Origin: Azospirillum baldaniorum
GTDB taxonomy: Bacteria > Pseudomonadota > Alphaproteobacteria > Azospirillales > Azospirillaceae
NCBI RefSeq assembly: GCF_003119195.2
Contig: NZ_CP022260.1
Coordinates: forward strand, 279,501-343,500
Length of the DNA: 64,000 bases
Direction of reading: 5' to 3'
The first letter of the stretch is position 1, and each line of letters begins with the position of its first letter. This document shows positions 57,787 through 64,000 of this stretch, piece by piece. The notes below the pieces were generated by a model that searched no databases, was not told where the DNA came from, and saw nothing but the letters and a program-made list of their open reading frames with translations. Both the position numbers and the translations under genes were made by a program.

Positions 57787-59670
57787 TCACTTCTGGTCGG
57801 GAACGTGGAACACCGTCAGGACGCCGCCGAGCTGGGTGTATTCGCCCAGCGACTGGTGGGCGCCGACCGCGCCGAGGCCGGCGGTCGCCACTCCCCCGCC
57901 CTCGGTGTGGCCGGGATGGACGGCGTTGTGCCACGCCTGCGCCCCGGCCTCCTGGGTCAGGCCCGCGGCGAGGCCGATGCCGGCCCAGCCGCCGACGCCC
58001 GACAGGACGGCCACATACTGCTTGCCGTTGTGGGTGTAGGTGTTGATGTTGCCGATGATGCCGGACGGAGTCTTGAACCGCCACAGCTCCTTGCCGTCCT
58101 TCATGTCGACGGCGACGAGGTAACCTTCCAGCGTCCCGTAATAGGCGACGCCGCCCTTGGTGGACAAAGCGCCGCTCCACACCGCGAAGCGCTCCGGCCG
58201 CGACCAGACGATCTTCCCGGCCGCCGCGTCCCAGGCGATGAAGTTGCCCATGCCGCCGTGCGAATTCGGCGTCGGGTACATGGACACGGTCGAGCCGACA
58301 TAGGCCTGCCCCGCCGTGTAGGAGACGGAGAACGGCTCATAGTCCATGCAGATGTGGTTGGTCGGGACGTAGAACAGGCCGGTGTCCGGCGAGAAGGAGG
58401 CCGGCTGCTGGTCCTTGCTGCCCAGCGCCGCCGGGCAGACGGCCGCGGTGTTCTTGTCCTCGCCGTTGGCAAAGGTGCTGTATTTGTCGACGACGTTCGG
58501 CCGTCCGGTCTTCATGTCGACGTCGGTCGCCCAGTTGACCGTCGGGTCGAATTTCTGCGCGACGAGCAACTCGCCGGTCGCCCGGTCCAGGGTGTAGGCG
58601 AAGCCGTTGCGGTCGAAGTTGACCAGAACCTTGCGCTGCTGGCCGTTCATGTTGATGTCGGCGAGGATGTTCTCGTTGACGCCGTCGAAGTCCCATTCGT
58701 CGAAGGGCGTCTTCTGGTAGACCCACTTCGCCTCACCGGTGTCGGGATCGCGGGCGAAGATGGTCATCGACCATTTGTTGTCACTCTTGGCCCGATCCTT
58801 GTCGACGGCCCGCTGCGTCGGGTTCCAGGTGCCGGGGTTGCCGGTGCCGTAATAGATCAGGTTGAGCGCCGGGTCGTAGGTGTACCAGCCCCAGGTGGTT
58901 CCGCCGCCGCGCTTCCATTCCTCCCCCGGCCATGTCGAGACGCCGAGATCCTTCTGCCCGATCGGCTTGCCCATCATCATCGTCTTCGACGGGTCGATCT
59001 TCACGTCGGCGTCGGGACCGGTCGAGAAGGCCCGCCACACCATCTTGCCGCTGTTCGTGTCATAGGCCGTCAGATGCCCGCGCACGCCGAACTCGCCGCC
59101 GCTGATGCCGACGAAGACCTTGTCCTTGACCACCAGCGGGGCCGCCGTCAGGGTCTCGCCCTTGGTGTGGTCGCCGTTCTTGGCCTTCCAGACCTCCTTG
59201 CCGGTCTTGGCGTCGAGCGCCACCAGCGTGTTGTCCGCCTGCGCCAGGAAGACCTTGCCGTCGGCGACCGCGACGCCGCGGTTGACGGTGTCGCAGCACA
59301 TCACCGGAATGACGGTCGGGTCCTGGACCGATTCATATTTCCAGATGACCCGCCCCGGGTTGTTGAGATCCAGCGCGAAGACCTTGTTGGGGAACGGCGT
59401 GTGAATGTACATCACGTCGCCGACGACGATCGGCCCGCCTTCATGGCCGCGCAGAACCCCGGTCGAGAACGACCACGCCACCTGGAGATTCTTGACGTTG
59501 TTGGTGGTGATCTGGTCGAGCGGGCTGTACCGCTGCCCGGCATAGTTGCCGAGCTGGGACGCCCAGTTGTTGGGGTTCGCTTCATTCTTGAGAATACTGT
59601 CGTTCGCAGAAACCGAGCCGGCTGCGACGACAGCGACAGACGCCAGAAGCCAGCGAGACAATACCTTCAT
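57787..59670 (-). CDS. xoxF: Lanthanide-dependent PQQ methanol dehydrogenase
   Basis: The product is 627 residues with a signal peptide (cut near Ala22) and GGGAGGG before the ATG. It oxidises methanol, and likely formaldehyde, in the periplasm and passes electrons to XoxG. The eight-bladed quinoprotein fold is plain. Key residues: the vicinal disulphide Cys125-Cys126 (PVMCCDTVNRG), metal ligands Glu193 (SGGEFGVRGH) and Asn278 (YGTGNPGTWN), catalytic Asp327 and an extra Asp329 in PFDEWDFDGVNE. That second Asp marks lanthanide XoxF enzymes; calcium MxaF has Ala there. The sequence resembles the XoxF5 clade. xoxG and xoxJ follow on the same strand. Confidence 0.97.
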   Translation of the reverse strand: MKVLSRWLLASVAVVAAGSVSANDSILKNEANPNNWASQLGNYAGQRYSPLDQITTNNVKNLQVAWSFSTGVLRGHEGGPIVVGDVMYIHTPFPNKVFALDLNNPGRVIWKYESVQDPTVIPVMCCDTVNRGVAVADGKVFLAQADNTLVALDAKTGKEVWKAKNGDHTKGETLTAAPLVVKDKVFVGISGGEFGVRGHLTAYDTNSGKMVWRAFSTGPDADVKIDPSKTMMMGKPIGQKDLGVSTWPGEEWKRGGGTTWGWYTYDPALNLIYYGTGNPGTWNPTQRAVDKDRAKSDNKWSMTIFARDPDTGEAKWVYQKTPFDEWDFDGVNENILADINMNGQQRKVLVNFDRNGFAYTLDRATGELLVAQKFDPTVNWATDVDMKTGRPNVVDKYSTFANGEDKNTAAVCPAALGSKDQQPASFSPDTGLFYVPTNHICMDYEPFSVSYTAGQAYVGSTVSMYPTPNSHGGMGNFIAWDAAAGKIVWSRPERFAVWSGALSTKGGVAYYGTLEGYLVAVDMKDGKELWRFKTPSGIIGNINTYTHNGKQYVAVLSGVGGWAGIGLAAGLTQEAGAQAWHNAVHPGHTEGGGVATAGLGAVGAHQSLGEYTQLGGVLTVFHVPDQK

Positions 59671-60149
59671 GACGATCCCTCCCGTGATGGCGCTTATTGT
59701 TTACCCAAAAACCAATGGGCTTCTTGCTTATGAGCACAGCGCTGAGTGCAAAAGGGCGTTGTCGCGCGGATGTTGTCGAGCGGTATGTTCGGTTCTGAAT
59801 TCAATATTCAGAAAAGCTGACGCCAAATTGGTACTTAATGCTATATTGGGACCATCTTCTCGTCAAGGCTCTGCCGAATAGAAAACGTCAAACAATCGCC
59901 TTGTGCCAGATTTATCCGGGACCGACCGCAAATTGGGAGTAAGTGGATAATCCTTCAAAACAAGATTTTGTAATTTATTTATTTGCAGTTTTGAACGCGA
60001 ATTTTGTGCAGGGCAGCAATATTTGCTGCAAAGCAGCGTGGCCCGATCCGTGACGCCGGCTGTTGATGCATGCGTTCCGGCCTTCGTCCGCCTTGGCGGA
60101 AGCGCCGAAGGCGCCGGCTCATCGAGCTTTCGTACAGGAAACGCGAACC
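59671..60149. promoter_or_regulatory. Promoter region of xoxF, divergent from a small exported-protein gene
   Basis: These 479 bases are AT-rich, notably 59780-60010, and hold no supportable gene. They must contain the xoxF promoter on the minus strand and the promoter of the small gene at 60150. A perfect palindrome lies at 60013-60029. Lanthanide-responsive control of xoxF is common in the family, but no such site can be recognised here. Confidence 0.5.
60013..60029. promoter_or_regulatory. 17-base palindrome upstream of the small exported-protein gene
   Basis: GCAGCAATATTTGCTGC is a perfect 7-base inverted repeat around TAT, with a further AAGCAGC half-arm right behind it. It sits 120 bases upstream of the gene at 60150 and 343 bases upstream of xoxF. 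It could be an operator or a transcript hairpin. Confidence 0.35.
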
Positions 60150-60344
60150 ATGTTTGAACTGGTTCTGGTGATTTGTCTGGCCGTGCGGCCGGACCACTGC
60201 GCCGTCGAGCGTCCACTCTCCTTCGAACGGTACCCGACCGCGGTCGAATGCACGCACAACAGCTACGTCCACGTCGTGCATTGGCTCATGGAACATCCCA
60301 ACTGGAACGTCCGCCAATGGCGGTGCGAGCAGCCCGGGGCCTGA
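60150..60344 (+). CDS. Small exported Cys-containing protein, paralogue 1 (64 aa)
   Basis: ATG 60150 follows AGGAAA. The 64-residue product starts MFELVLVICLAVRPDHCAVE and ends PNWNVRQWRCEQPGA. It has a short hydrophobic N-terminus and cysteines at the end of that segment and near the C-terminus. It aligns with the product at 60672: MF, ICLA or FCLA, P-x2-C, a central Cys, W, HP and Q-x2-C occur in the same order. The pair lies divergent from xoxF. No named family is recognised; periplasmic or membrane location is likely. Confidence 0.65.
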   Translation: MFELVLVICLAVRPDHCAVERPLSFERYPTAVECTHNSYVHVVHWLMEHPNWNVRQWRCEQPGA

Positions 60345-60671
60345 CGCCAGCGCCGGTTGCTTCAAGGATAGAACACACGTCACTCAACGTTCCGTTGACC
60401 TGCGGCGCGCCGACTCCAGACTTGCGCGAAGGCTTCTCTGGACCTTGCGGCCCGTTCCGTTTCATCCGCTGCACCAACAGCTTTGCAAACTCCCAACGTT
60501 TAGGCATTGGTTAACCTTCGATGCCTAATGATTCGGCGCCCTGTGGTTTGGCTCATTTCCGAGCAGCCGGAATCGCGCAATCCTGTCCTCGTCCTGGGCA
60601 TGGCATGCGGCTTGCTCTCGCTGATCCACACGATGTTGGCACAGCCGTGCCGTTGCGTTTTGGAGCGCCCG
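60345..60671. other. Intergenic stretch between the two small paralogues
   Basis: These 327 bases hold an 8-base inverted repeat, TTAGGCAT (60500-60507) and ATGCCTAA (60521-60528), possibly an operator or hairpin before the second paralogue. On the minus strand a 73-codon frame (60507 to 60286, starting MPKRWEFAKLLVQRMKRNG) has AAGG before its ATG, but its end overlaps the first paralogue. It is not called. Confidence 0.3.
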
Positions 60672-60890
60672 ATGTTTGTTACCCTGTCGATGATCTTCTG
60701 CCTGGCGTCCGACCCGACCCAGTGCCAGACCATCAACCCGATGGTTCCCGACACCGAACCCCTGACCATGTCGAGCTGCCCGATCGCCGGTCAGATCGAG
60801 AGCGCCAAGTGGATCAACGACCACCCGAAGTACGAGCTTCAGCGCATCCAATGCACGGTGGGCAAGCGGTTCAAGCAGCAGGGCGTGTGA
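60672..60890 (+). CDS. Small exported Cys-containing protein, paralogue 2 (72 aa)
   Basis: ATG 60672 follows TGGAGCG; a much longer frame opening at 60507 is not needed. The 72-residue product begins MFVTLSMIFCLASDPTQCQT and ends with HPKYELQRIQCTVGKRFKQQ. Four cysteines and the spacing of W, HP and Q-x2-C match the paralogue at 60150. A signal-like N-terminus suggests export. Tandem duplication beside xoxF hints at a link with the methanol system, but function is unknown. Confidence 0.65.
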   Translation: MFVTLSMIFCLASDPTQCQTINPMVPDTEPLTMSSCPIAGQIESAKWINDHPKYELQRIQCTVGKRFKQQGV

Positions 60891-60920
60891 GGGTTTGGCA
60901 GGGGACGGTCGGGTGCCGCC

Positions 60921-62324
60921 TCACGCCAGCGCCGCGGCCCGTCGCAGGTCGGCCACGAACTCCGCCTGGGCCCGCCGCCGCTCCTCGTCTCCGGGAAGCC
61001 TCAGCAGGTAGGAGGGGTGGACGGTGACGAAGCCGTCCCACCCGTCGAAGGCCATCGGACCCCGCTCGCGCAGCACCGCGACGGGCCGGCCGCTCAGCGC
61101 CAGGGCCGCGGTGGCTCCCAGCGCGACGACGAGGCGGGGGCGGACGAAGCCCAGTTCCGTCATCAGCCACCAGCGGTAATGCTTGACCTCGCCGGCGGTG
61201 GGGGACTGGTGGATGCGCCGCTTGCCGCGCTGGACGAATTTGAAATGTTTGACGGCGTTGGTCAGGTAGAGGCTGCCGCGGTCGATGCCGGCCTCCTCCA
61301 GCGCGGCGGTCAGCAGCTGGCCGGCGGGGCCGACGAAGGGGCGGGCCTCGCGGTCCTCCTGGTCGCCGGGCTGCTCGCCGACGATGGCGATGGCCGCACC
61401 CTCAGGCCCCTCGCCCAGCACCGCCTGCGTCGCGCCCGGCACCAGCGGTTCGGAGCGCTGGATCAGGCGGTTCAAGTCGGCGAGGCTTTCCGGGGCCTGC
61501 CGGGCCATCGCCGCCACGGCCTTTTCGGGCGTGCGGCGGCGCGGGATGGCGGCCTCCGCCTCCAGCATCGCCTGGACGCGGGCGGGGGCGGAGCGGACCA
61601 TGGCCGGGATAGCCGCCGTCTCCGGCATGTTGACCCAGTATTTCCGCGGCATCTCCGCCCGCATGGCCGTCGGGTTGACCCGCGCCGGGTTGAAGGTGCT
61701 CTCGTAATAGCGCAGCCAGCCCTCGGCGAAGCGGTCGTCGGCCAAGGAGTCCGGACGTTCTGCGGGCGGGCCGGTCATCAGGTGTTGGCGGTCCCAGTGC
61801 AACGAGCCTTTCGGCGTCAGGATCGTCCACACCATGCTTTCGAAACGCTCGACGAAGAAGGGAGCGACCGCCTCGACGATGTGATGGTCGGGCTCGAACC
61901 ACGCGACGTAACGCTCTCCGCCGTCCGGGTCCGGTAGGGCGCGGAAGCGCAGGAAGGCGTGCATTTTGTGGATGTCCCGGCGCACCGCCTTGTCGAGCCG
62001 CTCCAGCCGGTGCACCAGCGGGTCGGCGTGCTGGTCGAGCAGCGCCCTCTCCCCGTTCAGCACCCGCCAGACCAGCCGGTGCAGCAGGGCGTAGCGTTCC
62101 GGATCGCCGTGGCAGACGACGGTTTCGATCAGTTGCCCGACCGCATGGGGCAGGAAGAGCGGCAGGCCGTTTTCGGAAGCGGGCGCCGCATCGTCGCCAA
62201 ACAGCGACGGCGCGCCGACGCTCCACAGCACCGTGTCGGGTTCCGTCCGAGAGGCGGCGAGGCGGCGCACCGCCCGGCGGAAGCCGTCGAGGTCGGCACC
62301 CTCCCGCAAGGTGATCGTGTGCAT
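60921..62324 (-). CDS. UdgX-family uracil-DNA-binding protein with N-terminal DUF4130 domain
   Basis: The product is 467 residues; ATG 62324 lies 2 bases after the radical-SAM stop. The N-terminal half (about 1-235) is a DUF4130 domain (HKMHAFLRFRAL, YVAWFEPDHHIVEAVAPFFV, WSILTP-like TILTPKGSLHWD). The C-terminal half (about 300-467) is a UdgX-type uracil glycosylase: IAIVGEQPGDQEDREARPFV, NAVKHFKFVQRGKRRIHQSP and VTVHPSYLLR. KRRIH (residues 368-372) is the UdgX-specific loop whose His covalently traps the uracil site in characterised members. It pairs with the radical-SAM gene as a conserved DNA-repair couple. Confidence 0.92.
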   Translation of the reverse strand: MHTITLREGADLDGFRRAVRRLAASRTEPDTVLWSVGAPSLFGDDAAPASENGLPLFLPHAVGQLIETVVCHGDPERYALLHRLVWRVLNGERALLDQHADPLVHRLERLDKAVRRDIHKMHAFLRFRALPDPDGGERYVAWFEPDHHIVEAVAPFFVERFESMVWTILTPKGSLHWDRQHLMTGPPAERPDSLADDRFAEGWLRYYESTFNPARVNPTAMRAEMPRKYWVNMPETAAIPAMVRSAPARVQAMLEAEAAIPRRRTPEKAVAAMARQAPESLADLNRLIQRSEPLVPGATQAVLGEGPEGAAIAIVGEQPGDQEDREARPFVGPAGQLLTAALEEAGIDRGSLYLTNAVKHFKFVQRGKRRIHQSPTAGEVKHYRWWLMTELGFVRPRLVVALGATAALALSGRPVAVLRERGPMAFDGWDGFVTVHPSYLLRLPGDEERRRAQAEFVADLRRAAALA

Positions 62325-62326
62325 CG

Positions 62327-63541
62327 TCAGAACAGGCTCAGCTGGCTGGACGGCGTGACCAAGCGCTGGCGCAGGTCCAGCCGGTCGGTCAGCCCGCCCA
62401 CGGGATGGTAGTCGGCGGCGATCAGGAAGGGGCGGGCCCGCCGCAGCCCGCTCGAGAGCCGTCCCAGATCCTCCATGCGCAGGCGGGTGTGGCGGCGCGC
62501 CGACAGGATCTTGTCGACGGCGCGCGCACCCAGCCCCGGCACCCGCAACAGCATCTCGCGGTCGGCGCGGTTGACGTCGACCGGGAAGCGCTCCCGGTTC
62601 TTCAGCGCCCAGGCCAGCTTGGGGTCGATGCCGAGGTCGAGCATCCCACCCTCGCCGCCGGACGCGATCTCCTCCACCGTGAAGCCGTAGTAGCGCAGCA
62701 GCCAGTCGGCCTGGTACAGCCGGTTCTCCCGTTGCAGCGGCGGCGGCTTGACCGGCAGCACCGAACTGGCCTCCGGGATCGGGCTGAAGGCGGAATAATA
62801 GACGCGGCGCAGCCCGTAGCGCTGATAGAGCGTGCCGCTGGTCTCCAGGACCGAGCGGTCGGTGGCGTCGTCGGCGCCGACGATCAATTGGGTGCTCTGC
62901 CCGGCGGGGGAGAAGCGGCGGCGCTCCTCCTTGGCCTCGACGATGCGCTCGTTGACCTGTCCCATCACCGCCTTGATGGTGCCGCCGTTCTTCTCCGGCG
63001 CGAAGGCCTTCAGGCTGTGGTCGGATGGCAGTTCGAGGTTGATCGACAGGCGGTCGGCCCACAGCCCGGCCTGCTCGATCAGCCAGGGGCTGGCTTCGGG
63101 GATGGTTTTCAGGTGGATGTAGCCGGCGAAGCCGTGGTCGCGCCGCAGGGTCCGCGCCACCAGCATCATCTGCTCCATCGTGTGGTCCGGCGAGCGGATG
63201 ATGCCGGAGGACAGGAACAGCCCCTCGATGCAGTTGCGCTTGTAGAAGCCCAGCGTCAGCTCCACCACCTCCGCCACCGTGAAGCGGGCGCGGCGGACGT
63301 TGGAGGAGCGCCGGTTGATGCAATACACACAGTCGAACAGGCAGTGGTTGGTCAGCAGGATCTTCAGGAGCGAGACGCAGCGCCCGTCCGGCGTGTAGGC
63401 GTGGCAGATGCCGGCACCGGTCGTCGAGCCCAGCCCCTCCTTGCCGCCGCTGCGCGGCTTGGCGCCGGACGAGGCGCAGGAGGCGTCGTATTTCGCCGCG
63501 TCGGCCAGAATGCCGAGCTTCTCGATCAAGGCGTCGTCCAT
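62327..63541 (-). CDS. Putative DNA modification/repair radical SAM protein
   Basis: The product is 404 residues. The radical-SAM cluster is CLFDCVYC (Cys67, Cys71, Cys74), followed by the barrel elements VELTLGFYKRNCIEGLFLSS and GYIHLKTIPEASPWLIEQAG. A C-terminal helix-hairpin-helix (LLRVPGLGARAVDKILSARR) implies DNA binding. This family is almost always adjacent to a UdgX/DUF4130 gene, as here. It probably acts on a DNA lesion or modified base; the substrate is unknown. Confidence 0.92.
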   Translation of the reverse strand: MDDALIEKLGILADAAKYDASCASSGAKPRSGGKEGLGSTTGAGICHAYTPDGRCVSLLKILLTNHCLFDCVYCINRRSSNVRRARFTVAEVVELTLGFYKRNCIEGLFLSSGIIRSPDHTMEQMMLVARTLRRDHGFAGYIHLKTIPEASPWLIEQAGLWADRLSINLELPSDHSLKAFAPEKNGGTIKAVMGQVNERIVEAKEERRRFSPAGQSTQLIVGADDATDRSVLETSGTLYQRYGLRRVYYSAFSPIPEASSVLPVKPPPLQRENRLYQADWLLRYYGFTVEEIASGGEGGMLDLGIDPKLAWALKNRERFPVDVNRADREMLLRVPGLGARAVDKILSARRHTRLRMEDLGRLSSGLRRARPFLIAADYHPVGGLTDRLDLRQRLVTPSSQLSLF

Positions 63542-63554
63542 CGTCCCATCCCAC

Positions 63555-63688
63555 GCTGCTTGTGTGTTCTTAATATGTTCTCATGAGGTGTGGAGGCAAG
63601 CGGCGTGTGCGGCACTGGGTGGGACAAAGTCCGATCAGGGTCTCTGTGGCAATCTTGGATGGCAGCGAAGCGGGACCACATATCCGGG
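63555..63688. promoter_or_regulatory. Divergent promoter region at the right end
   Basis: These 134 bases separate the radical-SAM gene (minus) from the serine hydrolase gene (plus). The sequence gttcttaatatgttctcatg at 63565-63584 contains two GTTCT-type half-sites (GTTCTTAATATGTTCTC), similar to alphaproteobacterial SOS boxes of the GTTC-N7-GTTC form. LexA control of the repair pair is plausible. Confidence 0.55.
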
Positions 63689-64000
63689 ATGACCAGAAAT
63701 CCGCCGCTCCGGCTCGGCCGCCGCACCGTCCTTACCGCCACCGTCGCGTCCCTTGGCTGCGTCTTGACCCGCCCGCTGCTTGCCGCTCAACCGGGGGTCG
63801 CGTTCGATCCGGTGCTGCTGGACCGCGCGATCAAGCGGGCGGCCGGGCTCGACCAGATCCACGCGCTGGTCATTGGGCGGAACGGGGCGGTGGTGTCGGC
63901 GGAAGCCTTCCGCGGACCGGCGGTGAACCGCGCGGTCAACGTGAAGTCGGTGTCCAAGACCATCGCCGCCTCGCTCGCCGGCATCGCCATCGACCGCGGC
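63689..64000 (+). CDS. Serine hydrolase (beta-lactamase family), N-terminal part
   Basis: The gene runs off the right edge; 104 residues are visible from ATG 63689. The start, with twin Arg in LGRRTVLTATVASLGCVLTR, looks like a Tat or Sec export signal. The mature part shows FDPVLLDRAIKRAAGLDQIH and ALVIGRNGAVVSAEAFRG, then VNVKSVSKTIAASLAGIAID, where SVSK is the SxxK active-site motif of class C beta-lactamase-like hydrolases. Substrate cannot be told from this fragment. Confidence 0.8.
   Translation, partial: MTRNPPLRLGRRTVLTATVASLGCVLTRPLLAAQPGVAFDPVLLDRAIKRAAGLDQIHALVIGRNGAVVSAEAFRGPAVNRAVNVKSVSKTIAASLAGIAIDRG

Noticed and set aside
60286..60507. A 73-codon minus-strand frame between the small paralogues
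   Set aside because: It has an AAGG before its ATG but overlaps the first paralogue and resembles no family; evidence is too thin to call.
60921..63554. One 877-codon minus-strand frame as a fused repair protein
   Set aside because: The upper part is out of frame with the real radical-SAM gene (62327-63541). The true UdgX gene starts at 62324, so there are two genes, not a fusion.

Overview
The window looks like a high-GC alphaproteobacterial replicon. An Azospirillum-like organism (Rhodospirillales) fits best: dense chemoreceptor genes, a lanthanide-type XoxF methanol dehydrogenase and a full tetrahydromethanopterin (H4MPT) C1 pathway occur together. This placement is inference from gene content; no rRNA or other taxonomic marker is present. 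|| Layout. (1) 1-2.2 kb: the end of a Bat-type operon (vWA, TPR, BatD) running into a decayed IS5-family remnant. (2) 3-10 kb: a signalling block of a chemoreceptor with a periplasmic c-type heme motif, a Cache chemoreceptor, a free-standing Aer-like PAS protein overlapping a membrane chemoreceptor, and a PAS-EAL phosphodiesterase. (3) 10-16 kb: a variable region with a lower-GC LysR gene, a tyrosine integrase, a 3' fragment of an initiator tRNA-Met (probable att site) and an intact IS256-family element nested in a broken IS5-family transposase. (4) 16-28 kb: one 4006-codon RTX adhesin-like gene. (5) 28-60 kb: a methylotrophy island. (6) 60.9-64 kb: a radical-SAM/UdgX DNA-repair pair and the start of a serine hydrolase. 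|| The methylotrophy island is nearly self-contained. XoxF oxidises methanol to formaldehyde in the periplasm with PQQ; XoxG is its cytochrome and XoxJ its partner, here fused to a CxxxCW rhodanese-like domain. A very short pqqA gene, a SoxYZ-like carrier, a zinc metallohydrolase, a beta-propeller protein and a PQQ-associated ABC system accompany it. Fae, MtdB, Mch and FhcBADC convert formaldehyde to formate through H4MPT and methylofuran. Cofactor biosynthesis genes are interleaved: beta-RFAP synthase, FolB-like aldolase, DHPS-like protein, MfnB, MfnE, three ATP-grasp ligases, and CitG-like, HisA-like, DUF447 and actin-fold H4MPT-linked proteins. Most lie in four tightly packed operons with ATGA/GTGA overlaps. 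|| No pqqBCDE, formate dehydrogenase or type I secretion genes lie in the window, so those functions must be encoded elsewhere. The most unusual items are the stand-alone pqqA with a palindromic leader, the XoxJ-CxxxCW fusion, the heme-type chemoreceptor, the 26-residue repeat array in the giant adhesin and a tandem pair of tiny Cys-containing exported proteins beside xoxF.
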